Shown piece after piece: positions 9,324 to 19,864 of a stretch of DNA of 64,000 nucleotides. Every line of letters begins with the position of its first letter. Positions within the stretch are counted from its first letter, which is position 1. The position numbers and the translations under genes were made by a program. Origin of the DNA: Bog-756 sp963699085. GTDB taxonomy: Bacteria > Actinomycetota > Acidimicrobiia > Acidimicrobiales > RAAP-2. The DNA is taken from NCBI GenBank assembly GCA_963699085.1, contig CAVOTH010000005.1, forward strand, positions 248,001-312,000, given 5' to 3'. The notes beneath the pieces were generated by a model. It was not told where the DNA came from. It did not search any database and saw only the letters and a list, made by a program, of their open reading frames with translations.

Positions 9324-9445
9324 GCCGGGCGTCGGGCCCCTGGAAGGCCCATCCCATACTTTTGCGCGCCTGACATCCACCGGATCGGGTTGTCGCGGGC
9401 CTCTCATCCGGCCTACCAGGGCTTCCCCGGCCAGTTCACGCGTTG

Positions 9446-9461
9446 GTAACACTGCAGTGAC
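9446..9461. promoter_or_regulatory. possible GlnR-type site upstream of amt
   Basis: GTAAC at 9446-9450 and GTGAC at 9457-9461 are separated by 6 bp, so their AC dinucleotides have the 9-bp spacing seen in GlnR half sites (GTnAC-N6-GaAAC). A perfect palindrome CACTGCAGTG sits inside. The site is 144 bp before the amt start. GlnR control of amtB-glnK is known in other actinobacteria; binding here is inferred. Confidence 0.4.
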
Positions 9462-9604
9462 CGTGCCGAAATCCCCACCGGACATTGTGTGACCCGGCAG
9501 AGAGAATCTGCCTGCCTTGGCTACCGCCACCGACGTCCTCAGCGGATCGACGTGACCGGGCAGCAGTCAACGCACGAGGCATCTCAGGAGAGGAGCACCC
9601 AGTA

Positions 9605-11152
9605 GTGCTAGCAGCAGCGATAGTGCAAGTTCCGTATCCCAGTTGGCTCAACACAGGGGACAACACGTGGCAGATCGTCGCCGCCACGTTCGTCGGCCTG
9701 ATGAGTCTGCCCGCCCTGGCGGTGCTCTACGCATCGCTTGTGCAGAAGAAGTGGGCCGTGAACGTGATGGCCATGATGTTCGCCGGGTTCTCCCTGGTGA
9801 TGGTCGCCTGGTTCCTCTGGGAATACAAGATGGGCTTCGGTGCCAACTCCTGGGGAGGTGGTGTGAAAGACGGCATCCAAACTCAGTTCGGCACAGGGAA
9901 GGGCTTCAGCTACTTCATCCACAACTTCTGGGGAAAGCCAGGTCCGATCACCAGTCCACTGGGTGAACAGGGCCAGGCGGTCTCGGCGGCAAACACGGTC
10001 ATCCCGTTCCACTTCCCGACCTCGTCGCTGGCCTACTTCCAGTTCGTGTTCGCGGCAATCACCCCGCTCCTGTTCATGGGCAGTGTGCTCGGCCGGATCA
10101 AGTTCAGCGCCTGGTGCCTGCTGGTGCCGCTGTGGTCGACGTTCGTCTACACCGTCGACGCCTTCCTGCTGTGGGGCGGCGGTTACTTCGCCCAGGAGGG
10201 TTCGCTCGACTTCTCGGGCGGGTACGTGATTCACATGTCGGCCGGAGTATCCGGTTTCGTAGCGGCCTGGGTCCTCGGGCCAAGACTGTTGCGAGACAGA
10301 CAGCACGCCATCCCCAACAACCTGGTGATGGCGGGCGTCGGGGCTGGGATCCTGTGGCTCGGCTGGAACGGCTTCAACGGTGGTGACCCGTACTACGCCG
10401 GGGCCGATGCCGCTGCCGCCGTGGTCAACACCAACCTGGCCACTGCAGCGGGTGTTCTGACCTGGATCGCCATGGACGCCTGGCTCTCCAAGGAGAAGAA
10501 GCCCACCTTCCTCGGTGGTGTGAACGGCATGATCTGCGGTCTGGTCGGGATCACTCCATGCGCAGGCTGGGTCAACGGCCAGGGTGCTATCTACATCGGC
10601 GTGATCTGCACGGTCATCGTCTGGGTCGCCTGGAACTTCCTTTCCAAGGTGCGCCCGTTCTCCAAGGTCGACGACGCCCTCGGTGTCATCTACACCCACG
10701 GGATCGCCGGACTGTTCGGTGGTCTCCTGCTCGGTATCTTCGGGGATCCGGGCATGCTCGAGTACGGGTGCGGTCATCTCGATTCGGCGGGCCAGGTGGT
10801 CGCCACGACCAACCAGACCTACATCTCGGCCACGGCCCACTGCGTGCCATTCAGTGTCAGCGGGCTGATCTACACCGGGTCGGCTCACCAGCTGTGGGAA
10901 CAGGCCCGAGCGGCCGTGTTCGTCATCCTCTGGTCGGCCGTCATCACGTTCATCCTGATGAAGCTGATCGGTCTGGTGCTCCCGGGCGGGGCTCGCTACA
11001 GCGACGAGGTTCTCGAGGTCGGTGACCTCGCCATCCACGGCGAGGAGGCCTTCCCGGTCGAGACCCTTGCCGAGCGTGTCGGGGCCATGTCCATGGCCGG
11101 AGATGTGAGCACCAAGAAGAGTTCCGAACCCACCGAGGAGGAACCGGCGTGA
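9605..11152 (+). CDS. amt: ammonium transporter Amt
   Basis: A 515-residue polytopic channel for ammonium uptake. Signature stretches are SLPALAVLYASLVQKK in the first helix pair, HMSAGVSGFVAAWVLGPR with the first pore histidine, GWNGFNGGDPY, and YTHGIAGLFGGLLLG with the second pore histidine. The C-terminal cytoplasmic tail is longer than in E. coli AmtB (DEVLEVGDLAIHGEEAFPVE) and keeps the segment that contacts PII. GTG 9605 has AGGAGAGG about ten bases upstream; the frame upstream lacks membrane character. The gene is followed 67 bp later by glnK, the usual pair. Confidence 0.95.
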   Translation: MLAAAIVQVPYPSWLNTGDNTWQIVAATFVGLMSLPALAVLYASLVQKKWAVNVMAMMFAGFSLVMVAWFLWEYKMGFGANSWGGGVKDGIQTQFGTGKGFSYFIHNFWGKPGPITSPLGEQGQAVSAANTVIPFHFPTSSLAYFQFVFAAITPLLFMGSVLGRIKFSAWCLLVPLWSTFVYTVDAFLLWGGGYFAQEGSLDFSGGYVIHMSAGVSGFVAAWVLGPRLLRDRQHAIPNNLVMAGVGAGILWLGWNGFNGGDPYYAGADAAAAVVNTNLATAAGVLTWIAMDAWLSKEKKPTFLGGVNGMICGLVGITPCAGWVNGQGAIYIGVICTVIVWVAWNFLSKVRPFSKVDDALGVIYTHGIAGLFGGLLLGIFGDPGMLEYGCGHLDSAGQVVATTNQTYISATAHCVPFSVSGLIYTGSAHQLWEQARAAVFVILWSAVITFILMKLIGLVLPGGARYSDEVLEVGDLAIHGEEAFPVETLAERVGAMSMAGDVSTKKSSEPTEEEPA

Positions 11153-11219
11153 CCGGGTCCGCGCCGGCTCAGCCGGGAGCAGACTGGACAACAACGGTTA
11201 CGACAAGGAGACATGCAGA

Positions 11220-11558
11220 ATGAAACTGATCGTCGCGGTGCTAAAGCCGTTCAAACTCGACGAAGTCAAGGAGACCCTCAAGACGCTCGGTGTCCACGGG
11301 ATGACCCTCACGGAAGCCCAGGGATTCGGGCGCCAGCGGGGCCACACCGAGGTCTATCGGGGTGCGGAGTACGAGGTCGAGTTCGTTCCGAAGATCCGGA
11401 TCGAAGTCGTCGTCGACGATGCGCAGGTAGATGATGTGGCCAACGCCATCGTCGACGTCGCGGGAACGGGGAAGATCGGAGACGGCAAGGTATGGATCCT
11501 TCCCGTCGAAGAGATCATCCGGGTCCGGACCGGTGAGCGGGGGCCGGACGCCCTGTAG
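11220..11558 (+). CDS. glnK: nitrogen regulatory protein PII
   Basis: A 112-residue PII protein of standard length. The start MKLIVAVLKPFKLDEVKETL and the T-loop EVYRGAEYEVEFVPK are conserved, with Tyr51 as the usual modification site. The C-terminal GDGKVWILPVEEIIRVRTGERG binds ATP. It senses ATP/ADP and 2-oxoglutarate and blocks the Amt channel when nitrogen is plentiful. It follows amt and precedes a terminator hairpin. No glnD or third amt-operon gene is next to it. Confidence 0.97.
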   Translation: MKLIVAVLKPFKLDEVKETLKTLGVHGMTLTEAQGFGRQRGHTEVYRGAEYEVEFVPKIRIEVVVDDAQVDDVANAIVDVAGTGKIGDGKVWILPVEEIIRVRTGERGPDAL

Positions 11559-11667
11559 ACAACCAACCGCAAGGGCTCGATGAGCCCCAAGTCCCTGTCG
11601 GAGGCAGCCCCCCTCCCTCCGGCAGCGTAGTAACCCGCTGGAACCCCCCTCCGGCGGCCAGATTGGA

Positions 11668-11697
11668 CGAACGGTCGGCCTTTGGGCCGGCCGTTCG
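11668..11697 (+). terminator. terminator hairpin after glnK
   Basis: CGAACGGTCGGCC and GGCCGGCCGTTCG form a 13-bp stem (one G-T type mismatch) around the loop TTTG. It lies 109 bp after the glnK stop and just before the convergent gpmA stop, so it can serve both genes. Confidence 0.75.
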
Positions 11698-11719
11698 TCG
11701 TTGAGGGACCTGACTGAGC

Positions 11720-12475
11720 TCAGCCGGCTTGGCGGCGGACGGCTTCGGCGGCTGCCGCCGCAGCCTCGAGGTTTCCGAGGAAGCCGTGGGACACTACGGA
11801 GAGGTCCTCTGCCAGCACGTAGCGATAGGGGATCCCGGTCGGAATCTCGAGCTCCACGATCTCATCGTCCCCGATGCCCTCGATGTGCTTGCGCAAGGCC
11901 CGCAGGCTGTTGCCGTGAGCGACCACCAGAACGCTGCCCCCCCTTGCCCCTTCAGCCAACAGGTCGGGCACGATGGCGTCGGCCCAGTACGGCACGACCC
12001 GCTCCACGACGTCGGCCAGGCATTCGGTGAGGGGCAGCGCGTCGATCGGCACGTCGCGGTAGCGGGGGTCGCCAGCGGGATCGTGGACGTCGCCGCGCTC
12101 GACCGGCGGCGGCGGGGTGGCGTAGCTGCGCCGCCACTCCTTTACCTGTACCTCGCCGTGGCGGGCCGCGGTCTCCTTCTTGTCGAGCCCTTGCAGGGCG
12201 CCGTAGTGGCGCTCGTTCAGGCGCCAATTTCGCCTGACCGGCAGCCAGGTCCGTCCGGCCGTCTCCAGGGTCAGGTCGGCGGTCCGGATGGCCCGGGTCA
12301 GCAGCGAGGTGTGGACGACCCGCAGGTCGAGATCCGGATCGTCGGCCAGTAGGCGGCCCGCGGCCCGGGCCTCCTCCTCGCCCTTGTCGGTGAGGTCCAC
12401 GTCGAACCAACCGGTGAAGAGATTCTCGGCGTTCCATCGGGACTGACCGTGGCGGATGAGCACCAATTGGGGCAT
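11720..12475 (-). CDS. gpmA: 2,3-bisphosphoglycerate-dependent phosphoglycerate mutase
   Basis: Interconverts 3- and 2-phosphoglycerate in glycolysis. The catalytic histidine lies in LVLIRHGQSRWNAENLFTGW; other conserved blocks are SLLTRAIRTADLTL, RNWRLNERHYGALQGLDK and VLVVAHGNSLRALRKHIEGI with the second histidine. ATG 12475 gives 251 residues, the normal length for the dPGM type; longer in-frame starts upstream have no homology. The gene converges with glnK. Confidence 0.96.
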   Translation of the reverse strand: MPQLVLIRHGQSRWNAENLFTGWFDVDLTDKGEEEARAAGRLLADDPDLDLRVVHTSLLTRAIRTADLTLETAGRTWLPVRRNWRLNERHYGALQGLDKKETAARHGEVQVKEWRRSYATPPPPVERGDVHDPAGDPRYRDVPIDALPLTECLADVVERVVPYWADAIVPDLLAEGARGGSVLVVAHGNSLRALRKHIEGIGDDEIVELEIPTGIPYRYVLAEDLSVVSHGFLGNLEAAAAAAEAVRRQAG

Positions 12476-13007
12476 GCAGGGAGCGTATCCGGTGCGTACC
12501 CGGCACCACCGTGGCCTCGCACCCGGGGACGACCTGCGGTACAAGCTGCACCCAGGCATCAAAAGTGCTGTGCGTCGAGGGAACTCCGCGTGCGGCGAAG
12601 TGCCGCCAACGGGCGCCGATGGTGATGGCGGATGGTGCCGGGCCCGGAGCTCAAAGGGGGAAGCCATCGGCTCGTCGGGCCCGGCGTGGTGCGACGGTAC
12701 CGAGGCAACCTTGGAGTCCAATATGAGCCGGACTCAGATCCCCGACGCCTTCCCGGGACGCCCATTTGCGCAGGCCAATGGAGAAGTGCGACCACTGTGC
12801 AGAATGCACAGGTGACCGCCACTTTCTTGTGCCGGACACGGACGTGGCACCACGACCTTCCTGCGGACGTAACGTTCGATAGCGCTCTGACCAGGGCAGC
12901 TGCCCTCTTGGTGCAGAGTCGGCTTCTGCTCCAAAAAACGAGGCCCTGGGTGCAAAGCCCCCCTCCCCAGGGAATTCTCGCAATTAGTCAAGAAACTAGT
13001 CAAGAAA
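12476..13007. other. long intergenic region upstream of the heat-shock operon, no gene seen
   Basis: About 530 bp between gpmA and the dnaK control region. Open frames here lack protein-like composition, and the frame upstream of dnaK is only an extension of it. Near 12985-13007 there are two tandem 12-bp copies of AGTCAAGAAACT, which contain AGTCAAG half-sites like those of the HspR operator. No tRNA or structured RNA was recognised. Confidence 0.5.
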
Positions 13008-13039
13008 CTTGTTGCATAGGCACTCAAGTTTGCTATAGT
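13008..13039 (+). promoter_or_regulatory. HspR (HAIR) operator and sigma70-type promoter of dnaK
   Basis: CTTGTTG-N7-ACTCAAG at 13008-13028 matches the HAIR consensus CTTGAGT-N7-ACTCAAG in both half-site length and spacing, with a perfect right half. A TTGCAT (13012-13017) and TATAGT (13034-13039) pair with 16-bp spacing overlaps it, so bound HspR would cover the promoter. hspR itself is the fourth gene of the operon, giving autoregulation. The transcript leader would be about 150 bases. Confidence 0.75.
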
Positions 13040-13198
13040 TGTACACGGACGAAGAGTCCAGGTAGTCGAGGAACGGTGACCAGACCGGGCACCGTACAAG
13101 TCGAGCAGGACCGGACGTGCCCGGGAGCAGCACGAACAGGACAGGAAGCAGATCAAGTCCCAGGCCCGCAGAGGGTGGGGAGTAGGAGGCAGGACATC

Positions 13199-15031
<1,833 letters not shown>

Positions 15032-15037
15032 TCCACG

Positions 15038-15691
15038 ATGACGCAGGAAGACGCGCCGCGGTTCCGCGGTGACGGCGAGGGGACGGGGACCGATGAGGTC
15101 CCCGTCCCCGGTGCCGACTCGACCTATGGGGATGCGTTCGGTGACGACGCCGACGAGGTAGTCGACGTCGAGCTGGTGGATGACGTGTCGGAGGCCGACG
15201 AGGCCGACGACGTCATCGATGTGATCGAGGCCGACCCTCTGGTCCTGGCACAGGCCGAGCGGGACGAGTATCTCGACTCGCTGAGGCGGCTCCAGGCCGA
15301 ATTCGAGAACTACAAGAAGCGCGTGTACAAGCAGCAGGCCGAACAGGTGTCCCGCGCGGCGGCGTCCCTGGTGGACAAGCTGCTCCCGGTGCTCGATGCG
15401 TTGGACCTGGCCACTGATCACGTGGCCGACAACGACTCCGAAGAGGCCAAGGCCTTGATAGCGGCCAGCAGTCTCCTCCAGGGTGTTCTGGCCAAGGAGG
15501 GGCTCGAGCGGATCGACCCGGTCGGCGAGGAGTTCGACCCGAACGCCCATGAGGCGGTCGGCCAGGTGGCCGCGCCCGATGACGCCGAGCCGACCGCCAC
15601 CGGTGAGCCGATCGTGGCCCAGGTCATGCGGGCCGGCTATCGCTGGCACGGTTCGATCGTTCGCCCGGCCATGGTCATGGTCCAGGGCTGA
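15038..15691 (+). CDS. grpE: nucleotide exchange factor GrpE
   Basis: A 217-residue GrpE, co-chaperone that releases ADP from DnaK. A long acidic, probably disordered N-terminus (about residues 20-68, rich in Asp, Glu and Val) precedes the coiled-coil RDEYLDSLRRLQAEFENYKKRV and the beta domain with NPNAHEAV-like DPNAHEAVGQV and a final HGSIVRPAMVMVQG. It starts 6 bp after dnaK stops. Confidence 0.97.
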   Translation: MTQEDAPRFRGDGEGTGTDEVPVPGADSTYGDAFGDDADEVVDVELVDDVSEADEADDVIDVIEADPLVLAQAERDEYLDSLRRLQAEFENYKKRVYKQQAEQVSRAAASLVDKLLPVLDALDLATDHVADNDSEEAKALIAASSLLQGVLAKEGLERIDPVGEEFDPNAHEAVGQVAAPDDAEPTATGEPIVAQVMRAGYRWHGSIVRPAMVMVQG

Positions 15692-15743
15692 CCTGCAGGG
15701 GAATCACCAGAGAACGCAACACAGATCACGGAGAAGAGACACG

Positions 15744-16865
15744 GTGGCCCCGCAGCGCGAATGGTTCGAGAAGGACTACTACAAGACCCTGGGTGTGCCG
15801 AGCACGGCCACCCCCAAGGAGATCACCAGCGCGTACCGGAAGCTGGCCAAGAAGCACCACCCGGATACCAATCCGGGTAATGACGAGCTGTTCAAGGAGA
15901 TCTCGGCCGCCTACGACGTGCTCGGCGACGCCGACAAGCGCAAGGAGTACGACGAGGTCCGCACCATGGGCCCGGCCGCAGGTGGCTTCCCCGGTGGATT
16001 CGGCGGCGGCGGCTTCCCCGGCGGCGGTTCGTACCGGGTGGAGGACACCGCCGACTTCAGCGACCTGTTCGGCGGCCTGTTCGGCCGCGGCCGACGGGGT
16101 GGTCAGCAGACCGGCGGTCCCCAACGTGGAAGCGACGTCGAGACCGAGTTGCATCTGACGTTCGAGGATGCCGTCCGCGGTGTCACCACCTCGGTCAACG
16201 TCACCACCGATGTCCGGTGCCATACCTGCTCGGGCTCGGGCTCCGCTCCGGGTACCCATCCCGAAACCTGCCCCCGCTGCGGTGGCACCGGCTCGCTGCA
16301 GGACAACCAGGGCCTCTTCTCCCTCAGCCAGATCTGCCCGCAGTGCAGCGGACGCGGCACCATCGTCACCCACCCGTGCCCGACGTGCGGGGGAACCGGT
16401 GTCGAACACCGCAACCGTTCGGTCAAGGTCCGTCTGCCCGCCGGGGTGGAGGACGGCCAACGCATCCGGGTCAAGGGACGAGGTGCCGCCGGCCGCGGCG
16501 GTGGGCCCGCCGGCGACCTCTATGTCATCGCCCGGGTGGGTCGCCACGGTCTCTTCGGGCGCAAGGGCACCAACCTGACATTGACCGTGCCGGTCGGCTT
16601 CGCCGAAGCCGCGCTCGGTACCACGCTGACCGTGCCCACCCTCGACGATCCGGTGACGCTCCGGGTGGCGGCCGGCACACCGTCGGGGCGCACCTTCAGG
16701 GTGAAGGGTCGGGGCGTCCCCGGCAGCAAGAAGAAGGACACCGGCGACCTCCTGGTCACCGTCGAGGTAGCCGTGCCCGAAGAGTTGACCGACGAGCAGC
16801 GTGTGGCGGTCGAGGAGCTTGCCAAAGTGATCGAGCCACCGTCGCGTTCGTCACTGGGAGTGTGA
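15744..16865 (+). CDS. dnaJ: molecular chaperone DnaJ (Hsp40)
   Basis: A 373-residue type I DnaJ. J-domain: KDYYKTLGVPSTATPKEI and the HPD motif in KKHHPDTNPG. A Gly/Phe-rich linker follows (GGFPGGFGGGGFPGG). The zinc domain has four CxxCxGxG-type repeats: CHTCSGSGS, CPRCGGTG, CPQCSGRG and CPTCGGTG. The C-terminal substrate domains end DEQRVAVEELAKV. GTG 15744 follows GGAGAAGAG. The stop and the hspR start are separated by one base. Confidence 0.98.
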   Translation: MAPQREWFEKDYYKTLGVPSTATPKEITSAYRKLAKKHHPDTNPGNDELFKEISAAYDVLGDADKRKEYDEVRTMGPAAGGFPGGFGGGGFPGGGSYRVEDTADFSDLFGGLFGRGRRGGQQTGGPQRGSDVETELHLTFEDAVRGVTTSVNVTTDVRCHTCSGSGSAPGTHPETCPRCGGTGSLQDNQGLFSLSQICPQCSGRGTIVTHPCPTCGGTGVEHRNRSVKVRLPAGVEDGQRIRVKGRGAAGRGGGPAGDLYVIARVGRHGLFGRKGTNLTLTVPVGFAEAALGTTLTVPTLDDPVTLRVAAGTPSGRTFRVKGRGVPGSKKKDTGDLLVTVEVAVPEELTDEQRVAVEELAKVIEPPSRSSLGV

Positions 16866-16866
16866 G

Positions 16867-17274
16867 ATGACAGAAGACAATCGATCGCGAGCCGTCTATG
16901 TGATCTCGGTGGCAGCCGAGCTCGCCGGGGTCCATCCCCAGACGCTGCGCGTCTACGAACGCAAGGGTCTCCTCGACCCGACCCGGACCCAGGGCGGGAG
17001 TCGCCGGTTTTCCGAGCGCGACCTCGATCGGTTGCGCCAGATCCAGCTGCTCACCAATCAGGGTCTCAACCTGGAGGGTGTGCGGCGCGTCCTCGAACTG
17101 CAAGCCGAGGTCGAACGGCTCCAGGCCGAGCTCGCCACCACTCGGGATGCCGCCCGCGAGGCGGTGGCCGTGACCCACCGGCAGTACCGACGGGACCTGG
17201 TGCCGCTTTCACAGTTGCCCGTCCCCACCCGCACCACAAGACGTCCCCCCCATGGAAACGGAGGTTCCCGATGA
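16867..17274 (+). CDS. hspR: heat-shock repressor HspR (MerR family)
   Basis: A 135-residue regulator. The MerR-type helix-turn-helix is VAAELAGVHPQTLRVYERKG with the wing GGSRRFSERDLDRLRQI; a coiled coil follows (VRRVLELQAEVERLQAELA). The C-terminal tail is basic and Pro-rich. HspR binds HAIR sites with DnaK as co-repressor in Streptomyces and mycobacteria, and a HAIR site precedes dnaK here. The stop overlaps the clpB start by 4 bp. Confidence 0.96.
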   Translation: MTEDNRSRAVYVISVAAELAGVHPQTLRVYERKGLLDPTRTQGGSRRFSERDLDRLRQIQLLTNQGLNLEGVRRVLELQAEVERLQAELATTRDAAREAVAVTHRQYRRDLVPLSQLPVPTRTTRRPPHGNGGSR

Positions 17275-19760
17275 CCCTCAATCCCGAACGTTGGACCCTC
17301 AAGACCCAGGAGGCGCTCGCCGCCGCCGTGGAACGGGCCCGCGAAGCAGCCAACGCCGAGGTGGCCCCGGCCCACCTGCTGGCCGCCGTGCTCGACCAGT
17401 CCGACGGTATCGCCGGGCCGATCCTGAACCGGGTCGGCGTCGAGCCCGCTGTCGTGCGCGCCCGCATCGGGGACGAACTGGCGCGGCTGCCCCAGGCCTT
17501 CGGCGGGGCCGAGCCGACCATCGACCGGGAGCTGCGCGAGGCTCTCGAGGACGCAGACCGTCAGCGCATCGACATGGGCGACGAGTACCTGTCGGTGGAG
17601 CACCTCCTGCTGGCACTGGCCGACCGGCTCGGCGTCCGCCAGGACGCCCTGCTCCAGGCGCTGCGCGACGTGCGCGGCAGCCACCGGGTCACCTCGCAGA
17701 ACCCCGAGGAGACGTTCCAGGCCCTCGAAAAGTACGGGCGGGACCTGACCGCGCTGGCCCGCCAGGGCAAGATGGACCCGGTCATCGGGCGGGACGAAGA
17801 GGTGCGACGGGTGATCCAGGTACTGTCCCGCCGGACCAAGAACAACCCGGTCCTGATCGGCGAGCCCGGCGTCGGCAAGACGGCGATCGTCGAGGGTCTG
17901 GCCCAGCGCATCGTCGAGGGTGACGTGCCCGAGGGCCTGCAGGGCAAGCGGGTGATCAGCCTCGACATGGGCTCGATGATCGCCGGAGCGAAGTACCGGG
18001 GCGAGTTCGAGGAGCGCCTGAAGGCCGTCCTGAAAGAGATCTCCGACGCCGAGGGTGAGGTCATCACCTTCATCGACGAGCTCCACACCATCGTGGGGGC
18101 CGGGGGAGCCGACGGGGCCATGGACGCCGGCAACATGATCAAGCCGATGCTGGCGCGGGGTGAGCTCCGGATGATCGGAGCCACCACCTTGGACGAATAC
18201 CGCAAGTACATCGAGAAAGATGCCGCGCTCGAGCGGCGATTCCAACAGGTGTTCGTGCCACCGCCTTCGGTCGAGGACACCATCGCCATCCTGCGGGGCC
18301 TGAAGGAGCGCTACGAAGTCCATCACGGCGTCCGGATCCAGGATGCGGCCCTGGTGGCCGCGGCCGTCCTGTCCGACCGGTATGTGACCGGTCGATTCCT
18401 GCCCGACAAGGCGATCGACCTGATGGACGAGGCGGCCAGCCGGCTGCGCATCGAGATCGACTCGATGCCGACCGAGCTCGACGTGGTCACCCGGCGCCTC
18501 CGCCAGTTGGAGATCGAGCGCATGGCGCTGACCAAGGAGACCGACCCGGCGTCGGCCGAACGGCTGTCCCGACTGGACGAGGAGATGGCCAACCTGACCG
18601 AGCAGTCATCGGCCATGACCGCCCACTGGCAGGCCGAAAAGGAGGCCATCTCCACCATCCAGTCGCTGAAGGGCCAGCTCGAGCAGAAGCGCAGCGACGC
18701 CGAGCGGCTGAGCCGCGAGGGCAACCTGGCCGAGGCGTCCGAGATCACCTACGGGATCGTCCCCGACCTCGAGCGCCAGATCGAACAGGCCACGGTGGCC
18801 CTCGACGACCTCCAGAGGACCCAGCGCTTCCTCAAGGAGGAGGTCGACGCCGAGGACGTGGCCGAAGTGGTGAGCCGGGCCACCGGTGTCCCGGTCAGCC
18901 GCCTCCTCGAGGGTGAGGTGGAGAAGCTGATCCGCATGGAGGATGCCCTCCACGCCCGGGTGGTCGGACAGGACGAGGCGGTGTCCGCGGTGTCCAACGC
19001 CATCCGCAGGAGCCGGGCCGGCCTGTCCGACCCGGACCGACCGATCGGGTCGTTCCTGTTCATGGGACCGACCGGTGTGGGCAAGACCGAACTGGCCCGG
19101 GCGCTGGCCGAATTCCTGTTCGACGATCCCAAGGCGATGGTCCGCATCGACATGAGCGAGTACGGGGAGCGCCACTCGGTGGCCAGGCTGGTCGGAGCCC
19201 CTCCCGGTTACGTGGGCTACGAGGAAGGGGGCCAGCTCACCGAGGCCGTCCGTCGCCGGCCCTACGCGGTGGTGTTGCTCGACGAGCTCGAGAAGGCCCA
19301 TCCGGACGTGTTCAACACGCTCCTCCAGGTGCTGGAGGACGGTCGTCTCACCGACGGCCAGGGCCGGACGGTTGACTTCACCAACACGGTGCTGATCATG
19401 ACGTCGAATATCCCGGGCGAGCCCATCGAGCACTTCAAGCCGGAGTTCGTGAACCGCATCGACGAAATCGTCCGCTTCCACAATCTGACCGAGTCCGACC
19501 TCAACCGGATCGTGTCGATCCAGCTCCAGAGTCTGCGCCGGCGGATGACCGAGCGGCGGTTGTCCCTCGAGGTCACGCCCGAGGCGGAGAAGGTGTTGGC
19601 TCACGAAGGATTCGACCCCGATTACGGGGCCCGTCCACTGCGCCGGGTCATCCAGCGGCAGGTCGAGGATCCGCTGGCCCTGGCTCTGCTCGAAGGCCGT
19701 TATCCGGAGGGGTCCACCGTCACCGTGGACGCCAAGGACGGTGCCGTCGTCCTGGTATGA
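17271..19760 (+). CDS. clpB: disaggregase ClpB (Hsp100)
   Basis: An 829-residue AAA+ protein that pulls apart aggregates with DnaK. It has the Clp N-domain repeats (1-145), Walker A GEPGVGKTAIVEG in D1, a coiled-coil middle domain (about 400-520), Walker A GPTGVGKTELARAL and VVLLDELEKAHPDVFN in D2, and a conserved D2 end DYGARPLRRVIQRQVEDPLA. The stretch between MTSNIPGE and FKPEFVNRID is very short, about 25 residues less than in E. coli ClpB, which explains the reduced total length. It is translationally coupled to hspR and closes the heat-shock operon. Confidence 0.97.
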   Translation: MTLNPERWTLKTQEALAAAVERAREAANAEVAPAHLLAAVLDQSDGIAGPILNRVGVEPAVVRARIGDELARLPQAFGGAEPTIDRELREALEDADRQRIDMGDEYLSVEHLLLALADRLGVRQDALLQALRDVRGSHRVTSQNPEETFQALEKYGRDLTALARQGKMDPVIGRDEEVRRVIQVLSRRTKNNPVLIGEPGVGKTAIVEGLAQRIVEGDVPEGLQGKRVISLDMGSMIAGAKYRGEFEERLKAVLKEISDAEGEVITFIDELHTIVGAGGADGAMDAGNMIKPMLARGELRMIGATTLDEYRKYIEKDAALERRFQQVFVPPPSVEDTIAILRGLKERYEVHHGVRIQDAALVAAAVLSDRYVTGRFLPDKAIDLMDEAASRLRIEIDSMPTELDVVTRRLRQLEIERMALTKETDPASAERLSRLDEEMANLTEQSSAMTAHWQAEKEAISTIQSLKGQLEQKRSDAERLSREGNLAEASEITYGIVPDLERQIEQATVALDDLQRTQRFLKEEVDAEDVAEVVSRATGVPVSRLLEGEVEKLIRMEDALHARVVGQDEAVSAVSNAIRRSRAGLSDPDRPIGSFLFMGPTGVGKTELARALAEFLFDDPKAMVRIDMSEYGERHSVARLVGAPPGYVGYEEGGQLTEAVRRRPYAVVLLDELEKAHPDVFNTLLQVLEDGRLTDGQGRTVDFTNTVLIMTSNIPGEPIEHFKPEFVNRIDEIVRFHNLTESDLNRIVSIQLQSLRRRMTERRLSLEVTPEAEKVLAHEGFDPDYGARPLRRVIQRQVEDPLALALLEGRYPEGSTVTVDAKDGAVVLV

Positions 19761-19864
19761 CCGGTCCGGTCAATGGCTCCAGGCGCCCGGGTGCGGCCTG
19801 CGGCCCCACGGTTGGACCGGGGTACACTGGTGCGTAATCCGCATTCACAACGGAGGAGTGACGC

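Noticed and set aside
12632..13198. N-terminal extension of DnaK by about 189 residues
   Set aside because: The open frame upstream crosses the HAIR operator and promoter and has no Hsp70 sequence; ATG 13199 has a good ribosome site.
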